A DNA stretch of 10,954 nt. Origin: Lachnospiraceae bacterium. GTDB taxonomy: Bacteria > Bacillota > Clostridia > Lachnospirales > Lachnospiraceae. Positions 1-6,952 of the stretch are shown here, one piece after another (position 1 is the stretch's first letter; every line of letters begins with the position of its first letter). The DNA is taken from NCBI GenBank assembly GCA_016301965.1, contig JAEDOO010000056.1, forward strand, positions 1 to 10,954. The letters are read 5' to 3'. The position numbers and the translations under genes were made by a program. Below the pieces are notes generated by a model. It did not search any database. It had not been told where the DNA came from and saw only the letters and a program-made list of their open reading frames with translations.

Positions 1-28
1 TTATTTATTATTTTACGGAGGAAAAAAT

Positions 29-619
29 ATGACCTGGAATCTGATGTTCTTTTTTAACAGTATTCTGCTTGGCGTTGGCCTGGCTATGGATGCCTTTTCC
101 GTATCTATGGCCAATGGTCTGAATGAACCCTGCATGCGCACACGGCGTATGGCGGCGATCGCCGGTGTTTTTGCCGGTTTTCAGTTTATCATGCCTATGA
201 TCGGCTGGTTCTGTGTGCACACGATCGCACAGCTTTTTCATGCTTTTGAAAAATTTATCCCCTGGATCGCTCTTATCCTATTACTCTACATCGGCGGCAA
301 GATGCTTATGGACGGTATCCATCCCCAGGATGAGGAGTGTGGCGCATCCCGCGTCGGTTTTGTAGGACTGATGATCCAGGGTATTGCCACTTCCATCGAT
401 GCTTTATCTGTGGGATTTACGATCGTGGATTATGATCTGTTAATGGCTTTTGTCTGTTCACTGATCATTGCGGCTGTAACCTTCGTCATCTGTGTGGCCG
501 GTTGCCGGATCGGTAAGACTTTTGGGACACGGCTGGCCGGGAAGTCACAGATTTTGGGCGGGTGCATTCTGATTGTGATCGGGCTGGAGATCTTTATCCG
601 GGGTGTGTTTTTGAGATAA
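29..619 (+). CDS. mntP: Manganese efflux pump MntP
   Basis: The 196-residue protein is a polytopic inner-membrane protein matching the MntP (formerly YebN/DUF204) family, which exports Mn(II) and protects against manganese excess. It shows the internal duplication typical of the family: an AMDAFSVS motif in the first helix (about residues 19-26) and a matching SIDALSVG motif near residues 122-129, each with the conserved acidic residue that lines the transport path. About six hydrophobic helices fill the length, which is normal for the family. The ATG is preceded by GGAGG seven bases upstream, so the start is secure. Family members are often controlled by a yybP-ykoY manganese riboswitch, but only 28 bases of leader are in the window, so this cannot be judged. 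The gene stands alone and is followed after 6 bases by a palindromic repeat. Confidence 0.93.
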   Translation: MTWNLMFFFNSILLGVGLAMDAFSVSMANGLNEPCMRTRRMAAIAGVFAGFQFIMPMIGWFCVHTIAQLFHAFEKFIPWIALILLLYIGGKMLMDGIHPQDEECGASRVGFVGLMIQGIATSIDALSVGFTIVDYDLLMAFVCSLIIAAVTFVICVAGCRIGKTFGTRLAGKSQILGGCILIVIGLEIFIRGVFLR

Positions 620-625
620 AGTGAC

Positions 626-832
626 GGCAGAACTGCAAAGGGGGAGGCGGTATCCTGGCATCTGCAAAACAAGTGCAACGCTTCAAAAAGCTAAGTGCCA
701 ACTGCGACTAATGCGCTCAGGAAAGCCTTCGCGCATAAGTCTTCGTAGGCACTGGATCTTTTTGAAGCTAAAAGCGCACTTTGCATCGTTTTGCAGATGC
801 CAGGATACCGCCTCCCCCTTCGCAGTTCTGCC
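626..832 (-). repeat. Palindromic element, complete copy 1 (variant outer arms)
   Basis: This 207-bp near-perfect palindrome begins GGCAG and ends CTGCC. The outer arms (626-670 and 788-832, 45 bp each) are complementary except at 637/821. The core (671-787) carries four stems: 671-676 with 776-781, 681-690 with 758-767, 694-699 with 748-753, and 711-716 with 731-736, capped by a loop region at 717-730. The core matches the copy at 1879-2086 in reverse orientation, hence the minus strand. The outer arms are nearly unrelated to that copy's, yet equally self-complementary. It lies 6 bases after mntP, between convergent genes. There is no T tract after either arm, so it is not a classical intrinsic terminator. 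Open frames through it are by-products of the palindrome. Confidence 0.93.
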
Positions 833-904
833 TGTTTGTTGGCTGTGATGGTACGTTTCAGTGGTGTAGAATGTTTCAGTAAGGGAACTGTATCTTATGA
901 TCAA

Positions 905-986
905 TCGCAGTTGGCACTTAGCTTTTCGAAGCGTTGCGCTTGTTTTGAAAACCACAGCACTGTCCCCGTCGTTTTCGGACGCTGCC
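905..986 (+). repeat. Palindromic element, half copy 2
   Basis: Only the 3' half of the element is present: the core right side (TCGCAGTTGGCAC onward, with the CTTTTCGAAG and GCGCTT arms) followed by the outer right arm, ending in CTGCC at 982-986. The expected left half is absent; the preceding bases 833-904 show no similarity to it and no gene. Without its partner arm it cannot form the long hairpin. A small inverted repeat at 976-991 (CGGAC, six-base loop, GTCCG) overlaps the end. It sits 17 bases from the 3' end of the minus-strand peptidase gene, so the 384-bp gap between the convergent genes is largely repeat-derived. Confidence 0.88.
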
Positions 987-1003
987 GTCCGCCCTTAATC
1001 AAC

Positions 1004-1690
1004 TTAATCCCGTCTTCTGTTATTTGACAAAATCAGCAGTCTCAGCAGCTGCAATAGCGATGTGATCACAGCAGCGACATAAGTCATAGCGGCCGCGCGC
1101 AATACTTTGCGGCATCCTTTTCTCTCATCCTCATACACCAGACCGTTCTCGGAAAGCGCATTCAGCGCCCGGCCTGATGCATTCAGTTCCACCGGAAGCG
1201 TCACCATCTGAAACAGCAAAGCACCGCAAAACAGCACGATACCCGCCGTCAGAAGCGGCCGATACGAAAAGATCAGTCCCGCCAGAAACAACGGCCAGGA
1301 AAGCTGAGAACCAAAATTGGCCACTGGCACCAGAGCTCCTCTTATCTTCAAGGGCGCATATCCCCTGGCATCCTGCACCGCATGACCACACTCATGGGCA
1401 GCCACACCAAGAGCCGCCAGTGAATTACTGTTATACACATCCTGCGAAAGACGAACGGTTTTACTTCTAGGGTCATAATGATCCGACAGATGCCCCGAAA
1501 CCGGCACCACCTGCACCTGATACAGCCCCTGCCGATCCAGAAGAATCCGCGCAGCCTCCCGTCCCGTCAGCCCCCGGCCATTCGCCACACGGCTGTACCG
1601 CGAAAACGTACTCTGCATCCTCGCCTGCACCACCATGGAAATCACCATGGCAATCAGAATCAGACTATAGGTCCAGTCAAAATACAACAT
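1004..1690 (-). CDS. Membrane zinc metallopeptidase (YugP-like)
   Basis: The 228-residue protein belongs to the neutral zinc metallopeptidase family typified by Bacillus YugP (PF04298), membrane-bound proteases of unknown physiological substrate. An N-terminal transmembrane helix spans about residues 6-23. The zinc-binding HExxH motif is HECGH at residues 99-103, with E100 as the catalytic base. Two further hydrophobic segments cover about residues 131-165, followed by LPVELNAS, whose E168 is the likely third zinc ligand. The length is normal for the family. The ATG has AGGAGG eight bases upstream, and an extended -10 promoter lies about 37 bases before the start. It appears monocistronic and is separated from the upstream atp operon by that operon's terminator. 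No convincing terminator follows it; only half a palindromic element does. Confidence 0.9.
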   Translation of the reverse strand: MLYFDWTYSLILIAMVISMVVQARMQSTFSRYSRVANGRGLTGREAARILLDRQGLYQVQVVPVSGHLSDHYDPRSKTVRLSQDVYNSNSLAALGVAAHECGHAVQDARGYAPLKIRGALVPVANFGSQLSWPLFLAGLIFSYRPLLTAGIVLFCGALLFQMVTLPVELNASGRALNALSENGLVYEDERKGCRKVLRAAAMTYVAAVITSLLQLLRLLILSNNRRRD

Positions 1691-1726
1691 TTTGTCGACC
1701 TCCTTTTATTCATTTTGTGTTTCCCT

Positions 1727-1735
1727 ATTGTACCA
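1727..1735 (-). promoter_or_regulatory. Extended -10 promoter of the zinc peptidase gene
   Basis: On the minus strand this reads TGGTACAAT, a TGn extension with a 5-of-6 match to TATAAT, placed about 37 bases before the peptidase start codon and just upstream of its AGGAGG site. No good -35 hexamer lies 17 bases further upstream, which is common for extended -10 promoters. The stretch 1741-1878 upstream shows no gene or other recognisable feature. Confidence 0.55.
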
Positions 1736-1878
1736 CAGTATTCCCCAACTAAATGTAAAAGAAACATAAAATCGGCCCCATGCCCGAATCATACACTTAC
1801 AACCGAATCAGCAATTAATCCATTCAGTTCCTGCCAAATTCCCCAGCTCTTCAAATAACCATCCACTCGCCAAAATCA

Positions 1879-2086
1879 GGCAGTGCCCGGAAACGACGGG
1901 GGACAGTGCTGTGGTTTTCAAAACGATTAAAGCGCGGTCTTAGCTTCGAAAAGATCCAGTGCCTACGAAGACTTACGCGTGAAGGCATTCCTGAACGCGT
2001 TAGTCGCAGTTGGCACTTAGCTTTTCGAAGCGTTGCGCTTGTTTTGAAAACCACAGCACTGTCCCCCGCCGTTTCCGGGCTCTGCC
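1879..2086 (+). repeat. Palindromic element, complete copy 3 (reference copy)
   Basis: This 208-bp palindrome begins GGCAG and ends CTGCC. The outer arms (1879-1924 and 2041-2086, 46 bp each) pair throughout except at 1884/2081 and 1896/2069. The core stems are 1930-1935 with 2035-2040, 1944-1953 with 2021-2030, 1958-1963 with 2012-2017, and 1975-1980 with 1995-2000, with a small AGG/CCT step at the tip. The total length is one base from copy 1 although most of the outer arm differs. It lies between the atp operon terminator and the promoter of the peptidase gene. No target-site duplication is obvious at its edges, and no transposase gene is in the window. It may be a non-autonomous mobile hairpin element or a structured RNA. 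Confidence 0.94.
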
Positions 2087-2139
2087 GTCCATCCATCCAC
2101 ACCTCCTCCCCCTTCCAATCCCTACCGTCCTCCACACGC

Positions 2140-2190
2140 AAAAACACCGTCCCGCAGCCCCTCACAAAAAGGCCGCAAAACGGTGTTTTT
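2140..2190 (-). terminator. Intrinsic terminator of the atp operon
   Basis: An 11-bp perfect stem pairs 2140-2150 with 2180-2190 (AAAAACACCG on one side, CGGTGTTTTT on the other). An inner GC-rich stem pairs 2154-2159 with 2171-2176, containing one position that becomes a G-U wobble in the minus-strand transcript. Read on the minus strand the hairpin ends in GGTGTTTTT, giving the run of U needed for Rho-independent release. It lies 15 bases after the atpC stop codon. The symmetric A/T flanks mean it could also act on plus-strand transcription. Confidence 0.85.
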
Positions 2191-2204
2191 TATCAACATT
2201 CTTA

Positions 2205-2630
2205 TCAACGCAACTTCTGATCGTGAACATACTTTCCACGGGCACTGAGCCGATAGATCGCTCTGGCCAGCGCAGCCTGCGAAGCATTGTACTCCTGCTG
2301 ACTCTTGGCCTCCTTGAGTTCTTCCTCAGCCTGCTCCTTGGCACGACGGGCCTGAACCTCATCAATATCCTCAGGACGCTCAATGGTGTCCACCAGAACC
2401 ACCGCCCGGTTTTTCTCAAAACACACAAGACCAAGGCCACAGACACCCAGCACAACAGAGCCATCCGGCTTTTTCACTCTAAGAGTTCCTATAGAAACGG
2501 CAGCCACACACTCCTGATGCTTGGCCATAAACGCATATTCACCGTCCCAGGCAGGAACTACGAGAGAAAGACAGGGGCCATCGTAAAAAATCTTATCACT
2601 GGAAGCAATGATACACTGAAATTCCTTCAT
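2205..2630 (-). CDS. atpC: ATP synthase F1 subunit epsilon
   Basis: Epsilon is part of the F1 central stalk, binding gamma and the c-ring and modulating ATP hydrolysis. The protein has an N-terminal beta-sandwich (about residues 1-85, with the family-like stretch GEYAFMAKHQ and GTLRV) and a C-terminal two-helix region rich in Glu, Lys and Ala (about residues 90-135). I chose the ATG at 2628-2630, giving 141 residues, because AAGGGTGA lies five bases upstream. A GTG at 2637-2639, overlapping the atpD stop codon, would add three residues but has no well-placed ribosome binding site. It is the last gene of the operon, followed by a strong terminator. The identification rests on fold-typical sequence and on operon position. 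Confidence 0.93.
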   Translation of the reverse strand: MKEFQCIIASSDKIFYDGPCLSLVVPAWDGEYAFMAKHQECVAAVSIGTLRVKKPDGSVVLGVCGLGLVCFEKNRAVVLVDTIERPEDIDEVQARRAKEQAEEELKEAKSQQEYNASQAALARAIYRLSARGKYVHDQKLR

Positions 2631-2635
2631 GAAGA

Positions 2636-4033
2636 TCACCCTTGTTCTTTCATGGCGTTTGCTTTTTCAATTACCTGATCAATAGTACCTGTATTGAAAA
2701 AAGCACTTTCCGGATACGCATCCATCTCACCAGACAAAATCATCTTAAATCCGCGGATCGTCTCCTTCAGCGGCACATACTCACCTTTGACACCGGTAAA
2801 GTTCTCAGCCACATGGAAGGGCTGGGACAGGAAACGCTGGATCTTACGGGCACGAAATACCACCTTTTTATCCTCATCGGAAAGCTCCTCCATACCCAGA
2901 ATCGCGATAATATCCTGCAGCTCTTTGTACTTTTGCAGATACTCCTGTACCTGGCGGGCTACTTCATAATGCTCTTCACCTACCACATCCGGCTCCAGAA
3001 TTCGGGAGTTGGACTCCAGCGGATCTACTGCCGGATAGATACCCTGTTCCACGATCTTACGGGAAAGAACGGTAGTGGCATCCAGATGGGCAAACGTTGT
3101 TGCCGGTGCCGGGTCCGTCAGGTCATCCGCCGGTACATATACAGCCTGCACGGAAGTAACGGAACCACTGGCCGTCGAGGCGATCCTCTCCTGCAGCTCT
3201 CCCATCTCCGTAGCCAGTGTTGGCTGATAGCCAACGGCGGAAGGCATACGGCCAAGCAGCGCGGACACCTCAGAACCAGCCTGTACAAAACGGAAAATAT
3301 TATCAATAAACAACAACACGTCCTGATGCTCACGGTCACGGAAATATTCCGCCATAGTCAGTCCCGTTTCGGCCACACGCATACGGGCTCCCGGCGGCTC
3401 ATTCATCTGACCAAATACCAGGGCTGTCTTTTGCAGTACGCCGGACTCACCCATCTCTGTCCAGAGGTCGTTACCCTCACGGGAACGCTCACCTACACCG
3501 GTGAAAATGGAGTATCCGCCGTGCTCTGTGGCAATATTCTGGATCAGCTCCTGGATCAGTACCGTCTTACCTACACCGGCACCGCCGAACAGACCGATCT
3601 TACCACCCTTTGCATAAGGTGCCAGAAGGTCGATGACCTTTATACCGGTCTCCAGGATCTCCACTACCGGGCTCTGCTCCTCAAAAGAGGGAGGATCTCT
3701 GTGGATGACCCATTTTTCACAGTCTGTGATCTCTTCTTTATTATCAATGGTCTCACCAAGTACGTTGAACAGACGTCCCAGGGTCTTCGGACCCACAGGA
3801 ACCTTGATGCCGGAGCCTGTTGCGGTGACCTCCATATCCTTATGAAGTCCCTCACTGGAAGCCAGCATAATACAGCGCACGATATTGTCACCCATGTGCT
3901 GGGCAACCTCCATTACGCATTTCTTATTGCCATTCATTACTTCCAGAGCATCCTTGATCATAGGCAGGTCGCCGTTTTCAAATTCAACGTCGATGACAGG
4001 TCCCATGACCTGTACGATTCTACCTTTATTCAT
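2636..4033 (-). CDS. atpD: ATP synthase F1 subunit beta (catalytic)
   Basis: Beta carries the three catalytic nucleotide sites of F1. The 465-residue protein is of normal length and very well conserved. The Walker A loop is GGAGVGKT at residues 150-157, the catalytic glutamate lies in GERSREGND (E182), and the Walker B strand LLFIDN is at 240-245. The beta hallmark LTDPAPATTFAHLDATTVLSR stretch follows, then a helical C-terminal domain. The ATG is preceded by AGGAG eight bases upstream, and that site overlaps the end of atpG, suggesting translational coupling. Its stop codon lies within the atpC leader. All key catalytic residues visible to me are intact, so a functional catalytic subunit is expected. 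Confidence 0.98.
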   Translation of the reverse strand: MNKGRIVQVMGPVIDVEFENGDLPMIKDALEVMNGNKKCVMEVAQHMGDNIVRCIMLASSEGLHKDMEVTATGSGIKVPVGPKTLGRLFNVLGETIDNKEEITDCEKWVIHRDPPSFEEQSPVVEILETGIKVIDLLAPYAKGGKIGLFGGAGVGKTVLIQELIQNIATEHGGYSIFTGVGERSREGNDLWTEMGESGVLQKTALVFGQMNEPPGARMRVAETGLTMAEYFRDREHQDVLLFIDNIFRFVQAGSEVSALLGRMPSAVGYQPTLATEMGELQERIASTASGSVTSVQAVYVPADDLTDPAPATTFAHLDATTVLSRKIVEQGIYPAVDPLESNSRILEPDVVGEEHYEVARQVQEYLQKYKELQDIIAILGMEELSDEDKKVVFRARKIQRFLSQPFHVAENFTGVKGEYVPLKETIRGFKMILSGEMDAYPESAFFNTGTIDQVIEKANAMKEQG

Positions 4034-4038
4034 ACTTG

Positions 4039-4932
4039 TTACTCCTGTTTCTTTTTCTGTGCTTTAGCGCCGGCGATAACCTCTGTGATCTCCTGGGTGA
4101 TGGCTGCCTGACGAATACGGTTTGACTCGATATTCAGATCATGCAGCATCTCTTTCGCATTGTTTGTAGCTGACTGCATGGCCAGCATGCGGGAATTCTG
4201 CTCACTACAGAAAGATTCCACCAAAGCACCATAGATAACACCATGAATATAGTTGGGCACTACACTGTCCAGTACCGCTGCCGGAGACGGCAGAAGATCG
4301 ATGGGTTTCTCCTCATCCTCCGACCCTGTACGGATATCGTTAAAGCTCTCATCATCTACCGGAAGCAGCTTTTTGATCTCCGGCGCACAGGCCAGCGGCG
4401 AGATCATCCGGCTGTATACGATATACAGCTCGTCGATCCTGCCCTCTTTGTAGTCATCCAGCACACGGGTCATCATAAAACGGGCACGGTCAAGAGACGG
4501 TTCCTGCACAATATAATGGAACTTGTGCATAACATTTGCCCCTATTTTTCGGTAATAATGACGACCGCTTCGGCCGGCCACATACAGACTGTTCTGGTCC
4601 GGATGTTTATCCAGCTCCTTTTGCACCAGCTTGACAATATTGTGGTTGTAGGCGCCGGACAATCCCTTGTCCGCGGTCAGGATCACATAACCGTAATTTT
4701 TTTCATGATCCGCTTTTTTGCGTCCCAGATAAATATGTGACATGCCCTCCGGAATACTTTTTTCCACAGATGCCATGACCTGACGGATGGTAAAGAAATA
4801 CGGTTCCGTCTTGTCGGATTCGCTCTTGGCCTTTCTTAATTTGGAAGAAGCGATCATATACATGGCATTGGTGATCTTCATGGTGTCTTTAATACTTTTA
4901 ATTCGGTTCTGAATCTCTTTCGAACTAGCCAT
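4039..4932 (-). CDS. atpG: ATP synthase F1 subunit gamma
   Basis: Gamma is the rotor shaft that couples Fo rotation to catalysis. The 297-residue protein has the two conserved ends that form its coiled coil: an N-terminal ASSKEIQNRIKSIKDTMKIT-type helix (residues 2-40) and the C-terminal stretch around AMQSATNNAKEML followed by NRIRQAAITQEITEVIAGA (about residues 251-290). The middle holds the Rossmann-like domain with TADKGLSGAYN near residue 86. The length is normal for the family. The start codon overlaps the end of the upstream delta-alpha gene by 8 bases (ATGGCTAG), with AAGGTG seven bases before the ATG, so translation is probably coupled. The gap to atpD is five bases. Confidence 0.97.
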   Translation of the reverse strand: MASSKEIQNRIKSIKDTMKITNAMYMIASSKLRKAKSESDKTEPYFFTIRQVMASVEKSIPEGMSHIYLGRKKADHEKNYGYVILTADKGLSGAYNHNIVKLVQKELDKHPDQNSLYVAGRSGRHYYRKIGANVMHKFHYIVQEPSLDRARFMMTRVLDDYKEGRIDELYIVYSRMISPLACAPEIKKLLPVDDESFNDIRTGSEDEEKPIDLLPSPAAVLDSVVPNYIHGVIYGALVESFCSEQNSRMLAMQSATNNAKEMLHDLNIESNRIRQAAITQEITEVIAGAKAQKKKQE

Positions 4933-6952
4933 TACTTAACACCTTGCTCTTATATTCCTTTGCTGCTTTCAGGATATCGTCCTTCAGATCCGGGCTGAGA
5001 ACTTTACTGGTTTCCAGTTCTTCGATGATATGGTTATAGTCTTCTTTGAAATATTTCAGCATGCCCATCTGTGCCTCTTTGATCTGCTTCGTCGGAATGC
5101 CAAGAAATACCTTATTGGTGGCTGCCACCAGGGTAATAACCTGCTCCGGCATGGACAGCGGATTGCACAGCGGCTGTTTTAACAGCTCCATCAGGCCTTC
5201 GCCGTAATCCAAAAGTTCCTTGGTTGCCGCATCCAGATCGGAGGAGAACTGGGTAAATACGGCCATCTCGCGATACTGAGCCAGGTCGATACGGATACTT
5301 CCGCTGGCCTTTTTCATGGCCTTCGCCTGGGCTGCGCCACCTACACGGGATACAGACAGACCAACGTTAACGGCAGGACGCTGTCCGGAGAAGAACAGAT
5401 CGCTCTCCAGGAAAATCTGACCGTCGGTGATGGAAATTACGTTGGTCGGAATATAGGCAGACAGGTCGCCGGCCTGGGTCTCAATGATCGGCAGTGCCGT
5501 GATGGAACCGCCGCCATTTTCCTCATTCAGACGGCAGGAACGCTCCAGCAGACGGGAATGCAGATAGAATACATCGCCCGGATAAGCCTCACGGCCCGGA
5601 GAACGCTCCAGCAGAAGAGACAGCGCACGGTAAGCAACCGCATGCTTGGACAGATCGTCGTAAACGATCAGTACGTCCTTGCCCTGATGCATGAAAAACT
5701 CTGCCATAGCTGTACCGGAATAGGGCGCGATATACTGCAGCGGTGCCGGCTCACTGGCGGTAGCGGTTACCAGGATCGTATAGTCCATGGCACCATTTTT
5801 TGTCAGTGTATTTACGATCTTGGCAATCGTAGAGGCCTTCTGACCGATGGCCACATACACACAGATCACATCTTTGCCCTTCTGGTTAATGATGGTGTCT
5901 GTAGCAATGGATGTCTTACCGGTCTGACGGTCACCGATGATCAGCTCACGCTGTCCGCGGCCGATGGGGAACATGGAGTCAATGGCCAGAATACCGGTCT
6001 CCAGAGGTACCGTAACGGATTTACGGGCGGCAATGCCCGGGGCTTCATGCTCGATGGGGCGATATTCCTCAATATCAAAATCACCTTTGCCGTCGATGGG
6101 CTCACCCAGAGCGTTGACCACACGTCCCAAAAGCTCCTGGGATACCGGAACACCGGCTTTGCGGCCTGTACAGGTCACTCGTGTTCCTGCTTTGACACCT
6201 TTATCAGAACCAAGAAGGATACAGCCGATACTGTCATGGCGAATATCCTGTACCAGACCCTTGACACCGGTATCAAAGACAACGACCTCGCCATACATGG
6301 CATGGCTCATACCGTAAACAGTGGCAATACCGTCGCCGATCCGGACAACAGTACCATTTTCCTGATTATTTCTTTCAAAATTAAAATGAGAGATTTCTTC
6401 TTTGAGTACAGAGATGACCTTTTCGGAATTATCATCTGCTGTCAGACTTCTGGCCTTTTTACTCATGGAGTGCTGAAGCTCCTGCATACGGCCGTTCAGA
6501 CTCCAGTCAAACACCTGATCTCTGACCTGCAGCTTGAAACCGCCGATCAGAGAATCATCTTTCACAATCTCGATCTCTGCTTTTTTGCAGTTATATTTTG
6601 TGGTAATAAACTTCCGGATCTTTTCCAGCTGTTCCTCTTCCGGTTCATTGACACAGGTCAATGTGGCTTTGATGATCTGATTTCTTTCATCTCTAAGCCG
6701 AAGAAACTCATCACAGATGACACCGATTTCACCGATACCTCCCTGCTTGGCCAGATCCCCAAGAAAAATACGAAATTCCTGTGGAAACAGTCGATTGATC
6801 ACACCCTCTTTTTCCTGCAAAGATACCGTAGGATCCATCAGGGCAGCCTGCATCAACGGGTTATCCACAAAAACCTGACGCATTTCCTGCACCATACCCT
6901 CCGTTACGGGCAGATTACAGAGTCTGCGGGCGAAATTACTCGTTTTTTGCAT
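4925..6952 (-). CDS. atpHA: Fused ATP synthase F1 subunits delta and alpha
   Basis: One uninterrupted frame of 675 residues encodes two F1 subunits. Residues 1 to about 165 are delta (OSCP), the stator cap, ending in the typical DSLIGGFKLQVRDQVFD stretch. Residues from about 175 are a complete alpha subunit: its N-terminal helix, GTVVRIGDGIA (200-210), Walker A GDRQTGKT (340-347), VLIVYDD (427-433) and the arginine-finger motif VSRVGGAAQ (R536). Only about ten residues link them. I chose the ATG at 6950-6952 because AGGAG lies nine bases upstream; an in-frame ATG at 6959-6961 abuts that site. The gene overlaps atpF by 17 bases. Normal F1 has one delta and three alpha, so the fusion raises a stoichiometry problem; an internal start (6464-6466) could supply free alpha. 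A sequencing error removing a stop and start is possible, but the frame, linker and both domains are intact. Confidence 0.93.
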   Translation of the reverse strand: MQKTSNFARRLCNLPVTEGMVQEMRQVFVDNPLMQAALMDPTVSLQEKEGVINRLFPQEFRIFLGDLAKQGGIGEIGVICDEFLRLRDERNQIIKATLTCVNEPEEEQLEKIRKFITTKYNCKKAEIEIVKDDSLIGGFKLQVRDQVFDWSLNGRMQELQHSMSKKARSLTADDNSEKVISVLKEEISHFNFERNNQENGTVVRIGDGIATVYGMSHAMYGEVVVFDTGVKGLVQDIRHDSIGCILLGSDKGVKAGTRVTCTGRKAGVPVSQELLGRVVNALGEPIDGKGDFDIEEYRPIEHEAPGIAARKSVTVPLETGILAIDSMFPIGRGQRELIIGDRQTGKTSIATDTIINQKGKDVICVYVAIGQKASTIAKIVNTLTKNGAMDYTILVTATASEPAPLQYIAPYSGTAMAEFFMHQGKDVLIVYDDLSKHAVAYRALSLLLERSPGREAYPGDVFYLHSRLLERSCRLNEENGGGSITALPIIETQAGDLSAYIPTNVISITDGQIFLESDLFFSGQRPAVNVGLSVSRVGGAAQAKAMKKASGSIRIDLAQYREMAVFTQFSSDLDAATKELLDYGEGLMELLKQPLCNPLSMPEQVITLVAATNKVFLGIPTKQIKEAQMGMLKYFKEDYNHIIEELETSKVLSPDLKDDILKAAKEYKSKVLSNG
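6464..6483 (-). promoter_or_regulatory. Possible internal translation start for free alpha subunit
   Basis: Inside the delta-alpha frame, an ATG at 6464-6466 (residue 163 of the fusion) lies 12 bases after an AGGAG at 6479-6483. Starting here would give a 513-residue protein beginning MSKKARSL, close to the usual alpha length of about 500. The spacing is longer than ideal, so the site may be weak or fortuitous. I infer it because the 1:3 delta:alpha ratio needs extra alpha; it is not proven by the sequence. Confidence 0.35.

Noticed and set aside
626..832. Ordinary intrinsic terminator for mntP
   Set aside because: The hairpin is far longer than a terminator and neither arm is followed by a T tract. 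It may still affect transcript ends.
621..848. Small open frames across the palindromic elements as a conserved peptide family
   Set aside because: They appear on both strands, lack ribosome binding sites and run into unrelated flanks; the changes between copies preserve base pairing.
626..2086. CRISPR array from repeated segments
   Set aside because: The repeats are about 208 bp, palindromic, in both orientations and irregularly spaced, with no cas genes nearby.
2642..4111. A 489-codon open frame on the plus strand opposite atpD
   Set aside because: It is antisense to a highly conserved atpD, shows no recognisable domain, and has no supporting context. Long antisense frames are a by-product of atpD codon use.
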